Assembly: GCA_947625055.1 (NCBI GenBank) | Contig: CANQMT010000006.1 | Location: forward strand, 1-64,000 | Reading direction: 5' to 3' | Length of the DNA: 64,000 bases | Source of the DNA: an uncultured Monoglobus sp. | GTDB taxonomy: Bacteria; Bacillota; Clostridia; Monoglobales; Monoglobaceae | Notes under the pieces: model-generated | Seen by the model: the letters and a program-made list of their open reading frames with translations, nothing else | The model's database searches: none | What the model was told of the DNA's origin: nothing | Position numbers and translations under genes: made by a program | In this document: positions 41,899 to 50,446 of the stretch, in pieces | Layout of the letters: every line of letters starts with the position of its first letter | Position numbering within the stretch: position 1 is the stretch's first letter

Positions 41899-42882
41899 CT
41901 AATCTATGATCATTGTCTCAATATCCTCTCCGTCGGTGTAGGGATCGGGAGTATATGCCGTGGATGAGGCAGCGGTTTCATCTGCGGCGGATGCGCCGCC
42001 GGGATTTTCCGTTCCTGCCGGCTGCGAATTTGCTGCGGCGGGTTCATCGCTTTCCTCGGGCTTCACATAATCGACTTCCTCAAAGGCTACGAATTCCTTC
42101 GGGTCAAGAGGCTCGTTGTCTTTTCTTATCTCAAAGTGCAGATGCGGCTCATCATTTTGTTCGGAAACCGCCGTGCTGCCCACTTTGCCCAGGGTGTCGC
42201 CCATTTTTATTTCGGATCCGATCGGCAGGTCGGACACGTCTTTAAGGTTTGAATAAACGCTGTCTATCCCGCCGTCGCTGTGGTGCAGTACGACCGTTGT
42301 CCCGAGCAGGCTGTCCTCGTAGACTTTTTTAAGCGTTCCGTCCTTTATGGCGGTGACGATCGTGTCGGGGTTTGCGCCGATATCGACGCCGCAGTGGGCG
42401 CGCCAGTCCTTCATGGTTTCGGAATAGACCAGATCATCAGCAGAATAATCCTTGATTATTCTGCCCGAAACCGGGGGCTGACAGAGATCCGCCGCGGGCT
42501 GAGAGCCGGCAGCGGTCTCGGCGCTGCCCGGGGAAGCCGACGCGGGCGCGGCGGTCGGCCTCGCCGTGGGCATCAGCGCGTCGTCTTTGTCGCTTTGCGG
42601 AACGGCGTCCGCGTTGGCGGGAACTGCCGCGGCGTAGGGCGCGGGAGTTGAATAGACCGAGCCGGTCTCGATACGCTTGTTTTTGTCCGGGTCGGGCATG
42701 ATCGAGCTTAGTATTGCATAAATCCCAATGGCGGTGACCGCAAGCAAAAGGATTATGTAAAATCCTTTTCTCTTGGCGGAAACCGCGGCGTTTTGCTCGT
42801 CGGCCTTCGGAGGCTCCGTGATAGGTCTGCGGTCGTAATTGTCGCCGCGTTTGCTTTTGTCGTCGTGGTTTTTGTTGTTCAT
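41899..42882 (-). CDS. Membrane-anchored M23 (LytM-type) peptidase
   Basis: A 327-residue protein: polar cytoplasmic N-terminus, one membrane helix (about 40-62), a Pro/Ala/Thr-rich linker, then an M23 domain with the metal motifs HCGVDIGA and HLHFEIR, and a long acidic, low-complexity C-terminus ending in ETMIID. Such proteins cut peptidoglycan cross-links or act as regulators; the first His/Asp pair and the HxH are intact, so it should be active. GAGGTGATA precedes ATG 42882. A near copy of its last codons lies 54 bp downstream. Confidence 0.85.
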   Translation of the reverse strand: MNNKNHDDKSKRGDNYDRRPITEPPKADEQNAAVSAKRKGFYIILLLAVTAIGIYAILSSIMPDPDKNKRIETGSVYSTPAPYAAAVPANADAVPQSDKDDALMPTARPTAAPASASPGSAETAAGSQPAADLCQPPVSGRIIKDYSADDLVYSETMKDWRAHCGVDIGANPDTIVTAIKDGTLKKVYEDSLLGTTVVLHHSDGGIDSVYSNLKDVSDLPIGSEIKMGDTLGKVGSTAVSEQNDEPHLHFEIRKDNEPLDPKEFVAFEEVDYVKPEESDEPAAANSQPAGTENPGGASAADETAASSTAYTPDPYTDGEDIETMIID

Positions 42883-42975
42883 TTTATCACCTCGCTTAAA
42901 GTTTTGCCCAAGCTTACCCGAATAATACATAAATTCCAAAATATTTTAAAATATTTGATTTGGTTAAAATCGGTA

Positions 42976-43004
42976 TTGTAAAAATTAAATAATTGTGTTA
43001 TAAT
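42976..43004 (+). promoter_or_regulatory. Promoter of glmU-pth-mfd
   Basis: TTGTAA (42976-42981), 17-bp spacer, TATAAT (42999-43004). Confidence 0.8.
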
Positions 43005-43046
43005 ACATAAATTAATTACGAAATATTATATTTGGGAGGATCAAAA

Positions 43047-44441
43047 ATGAACTTATACAGCATTATCCTCGCCGCGGGCGAGGGCAAGAGAATGAAGTCG
43101 AACATAGCGAAGCCGCTTCAGCAGGCGGCGGGCAAGGCCTTGGTCGAGTGGGTGGTCGACACCGCCGAGGAGGCGGGCAGCGACGAGAATATTGTCGTCA
43201 TAGGCCACAAGGCCGAGGACATGAAGGCGTATCTGGGCGGCAGAGTCAAATACGCGCTCCAGCGCGAGCAGCTCGGCACCGGCCATGCCGTGATGCAGGG
43301 TATAGAGCTTCTTAAAAATATCGAGGGCACGGTCATGGTGCTCTACGGAGACGCGCCGCTGATCCAGGCCGACACTTTAAAGCGCGTCCGCGAGGATCAT
43401 ATCAAGAAAAAGCGCGCCGCCACGGTTATCACCGCGTATATCGACGATCCCTACGGCTACGGCAGGATCGTCCGCGAGCAGGGCGAGATAGTGAAGATCG
43501 TCGAGCAGAAGGACGCCGACGAGGACGAGCAGGAGATAAAGGAGATCAATTCCGGAATGTACTTTTTTGATATCCAGAAGCTCCGCGCGGCCTTGAAGCG
43601 CATCACCAACAAAAACGCTCAGGGCGAGTATTATATAACCGACGTTATTGAGATCATGCTCGGCGACGGCGACAAAGTCGGCGCGTATGTGACCGAGCTT
43701 GAGCAGATCCTGGGCGTTAACGACAAGCTGCAGCTCGCGCAGGTGGGCAAGATACTGAACCGCCGCAAGGCCGTTGAGCTGATGCTCGGCGGAGTCACGA
43801 TAATAGATCCCGACAAGGTTCAGATCACAGCCAATGTCAAGGTGGGCAGAGACACGATCCTGTATCCGGGCACCGTGCTCGAGGGCAATACTGTGATCGG
43901 CGAGAACTGCGTTATCGGTTCGGACACATCGCTTAAAAACTGCGTTGTGGGCGACAACACGACGGTCCTGAAAAGCGTGGGAATAGACAGCACGATAGGC
44001 TCCGAGACCAACGTGGGCCCGTTCGCCTATTTAAGACCCGGCACAAAGATCGGTTCCGACGTGAAGATCGGCGATTTTGTCGAGGTCAAGAATTCCACTA
44101 TCGATGACGGAACAAAGGTCGCGCACCTGACGTATATCGGCGACGCCGACGTGGGCAAGCGCGTAAACTTCGGCTGCGGCACCGTGGTCGTTAACTATGA
44201 CGGCGAGAACAAGCACCGCACGATCATTGAGGACGACTGCTTTATCGGCTGCAACACCAATCTGGTGTCCCCCGTGACAGTGCGCCACGGAGCCTACACC
44301 GCCGCGGGCTCGACCATAACCGACGAGGTCCCGCCCGAGTCGCTTGCGATCGCCCGCTCAAAGCAGGTGGTCAAGGAGCAGTGGACGGTCAACAGGAAAA
44401 AGGAAAAGAAATCCAAAAAGAGCAAAAAGCAGGACAAATAA
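43047..44441 (+). CDS. glmU: Bifunctional UDP-GlcNAc pyrophosphorylase / glucosamine-1-P acetyltransferase
   Basis: Makes UDP-GlcNAc for wall synthesis in two steps. The 464 residues comprise the uridyltransferase domain (LAAGEGKRMKS at 8-18, YGDAPLI with metal-binding Asp, EQKDADEDE, EINSGMYFFD) and a left-handed beta-helix with hexapeptide repeats from about 250 (GNTVIGENCVIG, VKIGDFVEVKNS), ending in AYTAAGSTITDEVP. The C-terminal tail is a Lys-rich string. GGGAGG precedes ATG 43047. pth follows by 25 bp. Confidence 0.96.
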   Translation: MNLYSIILAAGEGKRMKSNIAKPLQQAAGKALVEWVVDTAEEAGSDENIVVIGHKAEDMKAYLGGRVKYALQREQLGTGHAVMQGIELLKNIEGTVMVLYGDAPLIQADTLKRVREDHIKKKRAATVITAYIDDPYGYGRIVREQGEIVKIVEQKDADEDEQEIKEINSGMYFFDIQKLRAALKRITNKNAQGEYYITDVIEIMLGDGDKVGAYVTELEQILGVNDKLQLAQVGKILNRRKAVELMLGGVTIIDPDKVQITANVKVGRDTILYPGTVLEGNTVIGENCVIGSDTSLKNCVVGDNTTVLKSVGIDSTIGSETNVGPFAYLRPGTKIGSDVKIGDFVEVKNSTIDDGTKVAHLTYIGDADVGKRVNFGCGTVVVNYDGENKHRTIIEDDCFIGCNTNLVSPVTVRHGAYTAAGSTITDEVPPESLAIARSKQVVKEQWTVNRKKEKKSKKSKKQDK

Positions 44442-44466
44442 AATATATTAAAGAGGTAAGCGTAAT

Positions 44467-45033
44467 ATGTATATGGTGGTCGGCTTGGGCAACCCCGGCA
44501 GGAAATATGTGAACACGAGGCACAATATCGGCTATGACGTTATTGACGCGTTCTGCGCCAAAAACGATATAAAATTCAAGTCAAGCCGTTTTAACGCCAA
44601 TGTGGGGACCGGCTTTGCGGGCGGCGAGAAGATCGTCGCGGTGAAGCCCACGACCTACATGAACTCAAGCGGCGAGGCCGTCGCGCCCATTGCCGATTAC
44701 TATGATATACCGATCGGGAATATAATAGTAATATCGGACGACAAATCAATGGAACTCGGCAAGCTCCGCACGCGAGCCTCGGGCAGCGCCGGGGGCCACA
44801 ACGGGCTGAAAAGCATAATACTCTGCCTCGGTTCCGACGAGTTCCCGCGCGTGAAGATAGGAATAGGCGAGCCGAGAGGCGAGACGCATGACGAGATCGT
44901 GAACTTTGTGCTGGGCCGCTTTTCAAAAGAGGAGACCGAGATCCTGACCAAGACCGCCGTCAGAGCGGTCCTGGCGGTCGAGGAGATCATAAAGTCCGGC
45001 GTCAGGGACGCCATACAGAAATATAACGGGTGA
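44467..45033 (+). CDS. pth: Peptidyl-tRNA hydrolase
   Basis: Releases tRNA from stalled peptidyl-tRNA. The 188 residues show VVGLGNPGRKYVNTRHNIGY with catalytic His near 19, PTTYMNSSGEAV, ISDDKSMELGKLR with the catalytic Asp, and SGSAGGHNGLKSI. The stop overlaps the possible GTG start of mfd. Confidence 0.96.
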   Translation: MYMVVGLGNPGRKYVNTRHNIGYDVIDAFCAKNDIKFKSSRFNANVGTGFAGGEKIVAVKPTTYMNSSGEAVAPIADYYDIPIGNIIVISDDKSMELGKLRTRASGSAGGHNGLKSIILCLGSDEFPRVKIGIGEPRGETHDEIVNFVLGRFSKEETEILTKTAVRAVLAVEEIIKSGVRDAIQKYNG

Positions 45034-48000
45034 GGCTGTTGAAAGACGGATTTTATCGGATGATGGATGAGCTGGCGGATTTTGAAGAGATAATATCCGC
45101 GCTCAAATCAAAACAAAATATAAATCCAATTAACATAAGCGGTGTGTCGGATTCGCTCAGGGCACACCTCGCTTTTTGCGTGTCCGAAAAACTTTCGGCT
45201 CCGGTCGTTATGGTCGCCGAGAGCGACGCGGCCGCCGCGGAGATCGCCTCCGACCTGAAATTTTTTGTCGGCGGAGATGTTCTGAGGTTCACTTCCTCCG
45301 ACCTTCTGTTTTATGATGTGGACGTCCGCAGCCGCGAGGTGCAGAAAAAACGGCTCGAGGTGCTTGACGCGCTCTGCGCGGGGCGCGGCAAGATAACATA
45401 TCTTGTGACGAGCTATTCGGCGCTGATCTCGCCCACTTTGCCGTATGAGAAATATAAAAACAATGTTATCGAGCTCAGACCCGGGGACGACATAGGTACC
45501 GATGAACTTTGCGAAAGGCTGTCCGCCCTCGGTTATAAGCGCGAGGACATGGTCGAGGGGGCGGGCCAGTTCAGCCTCCGCGGCGGGATCCTTGACTTTT
45601 TCCCGCCCCGCTGCGAGCACCCGGTGAGGATCGAGTTTTTTGACACCGAGGTCGACTCGATCAGGACATTTGACAAGGACTCTCAGCGAACGGTAGCCAT
45701 GATCGACTCGGCGCGGATAACTCCGGCCGCAGAGCTTGTGCTTGACAAAAGCGAGAGGGAAGCCTTGGTCAGACGGCTGACAAGGCTCAAAAAGGACGCG
45801 TCCGAAAACGCAGCGGCCGTATTAAGGCGCGACATTGAGCGCCTCGGGCAGGGGATCGCCTTTCCGTCGATTGAAAAATACATTCCTTATATATACAAAG
45901 AGATCCCCACGCTGATGGATTATATTTCGGAAAATGCCGTTATTTTTTGGTGCGGCCCCGCGAGGATAAGCGAGTCCGCCGAAAAAGAGGAGCTGCGCTT
46001 CGCCCAAGACTTGACCGATCTTGCGGAAAGAGGTATTATCCCGCGGGCGGACGCCGATTATACCGTGCCTTTGAAAAAGGCTGTGCGGCGGCTGACAAAG
46101 CAAAAATTCGCCGGCATTTCGGCGATACCCGGCAGCTCGGCGGAATATAGGCCCAAACGCGTTTTTTCGATAAACTCAAAATCCTTGGCGGGGTTCAGCG
46201 GCAAGATAGAGCTTTTGATAGAAAATCTTAAATACTATAAATCCGCGGCGTACAGGATCGTGCTGCTGGGCGGTTCGGAGGCGAGGGCAAAGAGCCTCGT
46301 GAAACAGCTCGGAAACGAGGGCATATCCTGCGGCTTTAGCGCGGGGCTTGCGGAGCTTCCGCCGGGCGGCGCGGTGACGGTCTGCCCGGGCAGCATAAGC
46401 CGCGGCTTTGAGCTGCCGCTTATCCGCGCGGTCGTGATCTCGGACAAAGAGATATTCGGCGGCGAGCGCAAGCGTAAAAAGCGTTACGGCAAGATCAGCG
46501 GCGAACGTATCGACAATTTCACCGATCTCAACGAGGGCGATTATGTTGTACACCGGAACTACGGGATCGGCCGCTATGCGGGGATCGAGCAGCTTGCGGT
46601 CGAGGGCGTCCGCAAGGACTATCTGAAGATAATATATAAGGGCGGCGACTGTCTGTATGTCCCCGCGGATCAGACGGATATGGTGTATAAGCACACCGCC
46701 CGCGACGGCGCGCATGTCAAGATCAACAAGCTGGGCGGCGCCGACTGGGCCCGCACCAAGCAGAAGGTCAAGGCCGCGGCGGCGGACATGGCAAAGGAGC
46801 TCATCGAGCTTTACGCCCAAAGAGAAAAGATCCCGGGCATAGCCTTCCCCCCGGACGACGAGTGGCAGTCGGATTTTGAGGCCCGTTTCCCGTATGAGGA
46901 GACCGAGGGCCAGCTCCGCAGCATTGAGGAGATGAAGCGCGACATGCAGCGCCCGCACCCGATGGACCGGCTGCTCTGCGGCGACGTCGGTTACGGCAAG
47001 ACCGAAGTCGCTCTGCGCGGCGCGTTTAAGGCGGTCAACGGCGGTTATCAAGTGGCGTATCTGGTGCCCACAACGATACTCGCGAACCAGCATTACAACA
47101 CCTTCAAACAGAGAATGAAGGACTATCCGATCAACGTCGCCATGCTGTCGCGGTTCTGCACCGCCGCCGAGGAAAAACGCGTTGTCCGCGGCCTTTCGAC
47201 CGGTGAGGTGGACGTGGTTATCGGCACTCACAAGCTGCTGGGAAAACAGATCCGTTTCAACAAGCTGGGCATGCTGATAATCGACGAGGAACAGCGCTTC
47301 GGCGTTGCGCACAAGGAGAAAATAAAAGAGATGCGCAAAGAGGTCGACGTGCTGACGCTTTCGGCAACGCCGATCCCGCGCACGCTCCATATGTCGCTGA
47401 CCGGGATCCGCGACATGAGCGTGATAAACGAGCCTCCCGCCGAGCGTTTCCCTGTTTCGACCTATGTCATGGAATATGACGAGGACGTGGTCATCGAGGC
47501 GATAAACAAAGAGCTTGGCCGCGGCGGGCAGGTATATTATCTGTTCAACAAGGTCGACGGGATATTCAAGACGGCGAACCGCCTCGCGGAGCGGCTCCCC
47601 GGCGCAAGGGTCGCCGCCGCTCACGGCAGAATGCCCGAGAGCGAGCTTGAGCAGATCATGACGGACGTGCTCAACGGCGACGTTGACGTGCTGGTATGCA
47701 CCACGATAATCGAGACGGGGCTGGATATTCCGAATGTAAACACCCTGATCGCGGAAAACGCCGACCGCCTGGGGCTTGCACAGCTCTATCAGCTCCGCGG
47801 AAGGGTCGGCCGATCGAACCGTGCCGCCTACGCGTATCTGACCTACAGGAAAAACAAGATCTTAACGCCCGAGGCGGAGAAGCGGCTGCTGGCGATAAAA
47901 GAGTTTACCGAATTCGGCAGCGGGTTTAAGATCGCCATGCGCGACCTTGAGATAAGAGGCGCGGGGAACCTGATCGGAGCGCGCCAGCACGGCCACATGG

Positions 48001-48545
48001 AGGCCGTCGGCTATGAAATGTACTGCCGTTTGCTTGAGGAGGCCAAGACCGAGCTGAGCGGCGGCGAGGTAAAGCATAAGACCGACACTCAGATCGATCT
48101 TCCCGTCACCGCCTATATCTCGGAGGATTATATAAGCAGCCACGGTCAACGGCTTGCGGCTTACAAGCGCATAGCGGCGATACGAACCGAGGCGGAAATG
48201 CTTGACGCGTATGACGAGATCGAGGACAGATACGGCACGGTCCCGCCCGAGACAAACAACCTGATGCGGATATCGCTGATAAAATCCATAGCCGAAAATC
48301 TCGGAGTTGCCGAGATGATAGGAACCGGCGAGAGGGTCACGATAAAGTTCGATCCCGAAGATCCGCCCGACATGCGGCCGGTCATAAAACTGATAGACGG
48401 CATGCCGGGGAAAATTTCGCTGATAAGCCCGTCAAATCCGAGGCTTATCATAAAAGCGTCTCCCAAAAAGACCGACATCCGCGCCGACGAGTATCTGACT
48501 GAACTGGAAAGCATTTTAAAGGCCATGCTTTCGGACGAACATTGA
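45030..48545 (+). CDS. mfd: Transcription-repair coupling factor
   Basis: Removes RNA polymerase stalled at DNA damage and recruits UvrA. The 1171 residues have the UvrB-like N-terminal part (GQFSLRGGILDFFPP), the CarD-like polymerase-binding domain (EGDYVVHRNYGIGRYAGIEQ, about 495-515), the RecG-like motor with Walker A CGDVGYGKTE (about 650), DEEQRFG (about 751) and LSATPIPRTL, and a C-terminal TRCF domain. The start is uncertain: GTG 45030 overlaps the pth stop, and TTG 45039 is also possible. Confidence 0.96.
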   Translation: MRLLKDGFYRMMDELADFEEIISALKSKQNINPINISGVSDSLRAHLAFCVSEKLSAPVVMVAESDAAAAEIASDLKFFVGGDVLRFTSSDLLFYDVDVRSREVQKKRLEVLDALCAGRGKITYLVTSYSALISPTLPYEKYKNNVIELRPGDDIGTDELCERLSALGYKREDMVEGAGQFSLRGGILDFFPPRCEHPVRIEFFDTEVDSIRTFDKDSQRTVAMIDSARITPAAELVLDKSEREALVRRLTRLKKDASENAAAVLRRDIERLGQGIAFPSIEKYIPYIYKEIPTLMDYISENAVIFWCGPARISESAEKEELRFAQDLTDLAERGIIPRADADYTVPLKKAVRRLTKQKFAGISAIPGSSAEYRPKRVFSINSKSLAGFSGKIELLIENLKYYKSAAYRIVLLGGSEARAKSLVKQLGNEGISCGFSAGLAELPPGGAVTVCPGSISRGFELPLIRAVVISDKEIFGGERKRKKRYGKISGERIDNFTDLNEGDYVVHRNYGIGRYAGIEQLAVEGVRKDYLKIIYKGGDCLYVPADQTDMVYKHTARDGAHVKINKLGGADWARTKQKVKAAAADMAKELIELYAQREKIPGIAFPPDDEWQSDFEARFPYEETEGQLRSIEEMKRDMQRPHPMDRLLCGDVGYGKTEVALRGAFKAVNGGYQVAYLVPTTILANQHYNTFKQRMKDYPINVAMLSRFCTAAEEKRVVRGLSTGEVDVVIGTHKLLGKQIRFNKLGMLIIDEEQRFGVAHKEKIKEMRKEVDVLTLSATPIPRTLHMSLTGIRDMSVINEPPAERFPVSTYVMEYDEDVVIEAINKELGRGGQVYYLFNKVDGIFKTANRLAERLPGARVAAAHGRMPESELEQIMTDVLNGDVDVLVCTTIIETGLDIPNVNTLIAENADRLGLAQLYQLRGRVGRSNRAAYAYLTYRKNKILTPEAEKRLLAIKEFTEFGSGFKIAMRDLEIRGAGNLIGARQHGHMEAVGYEMYCRLLEEAKTELSGGEVKHKTDTQIDLPVTAYISEDYISSHGQRLAAYKRIAAIRTEAEMLDAYDEIEDRYGTVPPETNNLMRISLIKSIAENLGVAEMIGTGERVTIKFDPEDPPDMRPVIKLIDGMPGKISLISPSNPRLIIKASPKKTDIRADEYLTELESILKAMLSDEH

Positions 48546-48763
48546 CGGCGTTATATTGATCGCCGCGGCGCGGCCCGTTTCGGCGGTCTGCGCGTGAAGA
48601 AAAATATGCGGCGATTTTGGGCTTTGTAAACAAATTTTAAATTTTTGTTAACATTTCAATAAGTTTTTACTACATGTATAGAAAAATATACTGATATATA
48701 GTATAATAAACTGACGGAAAATATTTGTAAAATAATTAAAGTTTAATATAAGGAGAGAAAAGC

Positions 48764-50242
48764 ATGGACAATGAGAAGAACGAAAAGCTGAACGACGAAA
48801 AAGTTCAGCAGGTAAAAGACGACGTGAGCGCCAAGATCGCTGACGCGGCTTCCGAGATCAAAGAGGAGATCGCCGAAGCGGACGAGGCCGCGAAAGAGGT
48901 AGCCGAAGAAGTAAAAGACGCGGTTTCCGACAAGGCCGAGGAAGTAAAGGACGCGGTCTCCGACAAGGTTGAAGAAGTAGAGGACGCGGTCTCCGGCGAT
49001 GACGCCGAGACGGAATCTGATCCCGAGTCTGAAGACGGCGCGGAGGAAGCCTTATCCGAAACCGAGGCGGCTCCCAAAAAAGAGCCCAAGAGCATCAATC
49101 TTTCGGTGGGCGCGCTTGTAGGAATTATCGTCGGATGTCTCGCTGTTGCGGCTTTGGTTGTATTCCTGATCATGAACTATGTGAACGGCCAGCCCAAATA
49201 CGGCAAAGCCGAGGGAAAGACGATCGCCACCGTTAACGGCGAAAAGCTTACGGACGAAGATATGGGCTATTATATATATGCCGCCGCCACAGACGAGTAT
49301 TACAACATCGAGGGCGACAACGCAACAGGCGATCTTGAAGGATATGACTGGGATCAGGATGTTGACGGCAGAAAGCTTTCCGACATAATCAAAGAGAAAG
49401 CTTATGATACCGCGATAAGTGAAATTGTGACCGGTCAAATGGCGGACGAGGTCCTCACGGGTGAATATGTCTGGGACGAGCAGGACGAGCAGCAGATCCA
49501 GATGACCGTTGACAGCTACGTTCAGCAGTTCGGCGAGGACGGATTTAATTTAAGAGCAAAGAGCATGGGCATCAGCTCTGCCAATGAATATGCCAGAATG
49601 TACACGAGAGTTATGAAGGCTCAGAACGTTCAGGCGGAGCTCGAGGAAAACTTAGATCAGCATATTCCCGAGGGCGTTGACCTTTCGCAGTATGTACAGA
49701 GCGACAAGTGCTCGGCCAAGCATATCCTGCTTATGGTTGCCGACACGAGCGATCCTTCCGCGACCCCCGACCCCGACGCTTATGACGACGCTACTGCCGC
49801 GGCGCTGGCTCAGGAGATTTCGGACAGAGCCAAGAACGGTGAGGATTTTGATTCGCTGATGGAGCAGTACAATCAGGATACCGGCGAGACCACAGCCGGA
49901 TATACCTTCGGCACGGGCGAGATGGTTCCCGAGTTTGAGGAAGCGGCGTTCGCGCTCGGCCTCGGCGAGGTATCCGGCCCCGTAAAGAGCGATTACGGCT
50001 ATCACGTGATAAAGAGGATCCCCGGCATGTACGAGCTCCAGGGCTACTGGAAGTCTCAGGCCAAGATAAGCGAGAACAAGAGCAATTATGACAAGATCTC
50101 GGTTCAGGGCATAATGGACGGCGTATATCAGTCCGGCAAGCAGCTCCAGGAAGAGCAGGCCGCCGCATCGTCGTCATCATCGTCCTCCTCCGGTTCTTCG
50201 TCATCCGACTCTTCGGCGACATCAGCCCCCGCAGGCGAATAA
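48764..50242 (+). CDS. Membrane-anchored PpiC-type peptidyl-prolyl isomerase
   Basis: A 492-residue extracytoplasmic folding factor of the PrsA/SurA kind. The first 110 residues are cytoplasmic and highly charged with repeats of KDAVSDKAEEV type (coiled coil). One membrane helix lies at about 115-138. Then a SurA-like N-terminal helical domain and a parvulin domain (CSAKHILLMVADT, FDSLMEQYNQDTG, GEMVPEFEEAAFALGLGEVS, SDYGYHVIKRI), and a Ser-rich tail. AAGGAGAG precedes the ATG. Placement after mfd is common in clostridia. The long cytoplasmic coiled coil is unusual for PrsA, which is a lipoprotein. Confidence 0.87.
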   Translation: MDNEKNEKLNDEKVQQVKDDVSAKIADAASEIKEEIAEADEAAKEVAEEVKDAVSDKAEEVKDAVSDKVEEVEDAVSGDDAETESDPESEDGAEEALSETEAAPKKEPKSINLSVGALVGIIVGCLAVAALVVFLIMNYVNGQPKYGKAEGKTIATVNGEKLTDEDMGYYIYAAATDEYYNIEGDNATGDLEGYDWDQDVDGRKLSDIIKEKAYDTAISEIVTGQMADEVLTGEYVWDEQDEQQIQMTVDSYVQQFGEDGFNLRAKSMGISSANEYARMYTRVMKAQNVQAELEENLDQHIPEGVDLSQYVQSDKCSAKHILLMVADTSDPSATPDPDAYDDATAAALAQEISDRAKNGEDFDSLMEQYNQDTGETTAGYTFGTGEMVPEFEEAAFALGLGEVSGPVKSDYGYHVIKRIPGMYELQGYWKSQAKISENKSNYDKISVQGIMDGVYQSGKQLQEEQAAASSSSSSSSGSSSSDSSATSAPAGE

Positions 50243-50256
50243 TTAAAAGCAAAACA

Positions 50257-50285
50257 AACCCCGCGGCTCCCCGCGGGGTTTACAA
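50257..50285 (+). terminator. Terminator after the PpiC gene
   Basis: AACCCCGCGG, 4-nt loop, CCGCGGGGTT: perfect 10-bp stem, short T content after it. Confidence 0.8.
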
Positions 50286-50308
50286 TTATGTTACAAGCGA
50301 AAAAATGC

Positions 50309-50338
50309 TTGACTAATCGCGGCGTTGTTATGTATAAT
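50309..50338 (+). promoter_or_regulatory. Promoter of the membrane pyrophosphatase gene
   Basis: TTGACT (50309-50314), 18-bp spacer, TATAAT (50333-50338), with a leader of about 100 nt that contains an extra AAGGGAGG sequence but no convincing reading frame or riboswitch. Confidence 0.75.
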
Positions 50339-50446
50339 ATATATTGAGGAAAAAGGGAGGATTTTGCGCCTTTGGGTGAAATTCCCGCGACGATTTTGTA
50401 AAAAATAAAACCATAATATATATTTCAAACAAGGGGAGGTCTTACA

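Noticed and set aside
46176-47624. A 482-codon open frame on the minus strand
   Set aside because: It lies wholly opposite the conserved motor part of mfd. Its residues are those of a mirrored GC-rich gene and no motif or ribosome site supports it.
50345-50410. A leader peptide or riboswitch before hppA
   Set aside because: A 14-codon frame starting TTGCGC follows a GGGAGG, but the spacing of about 3 nt is too short and no known riboswitch core was found.
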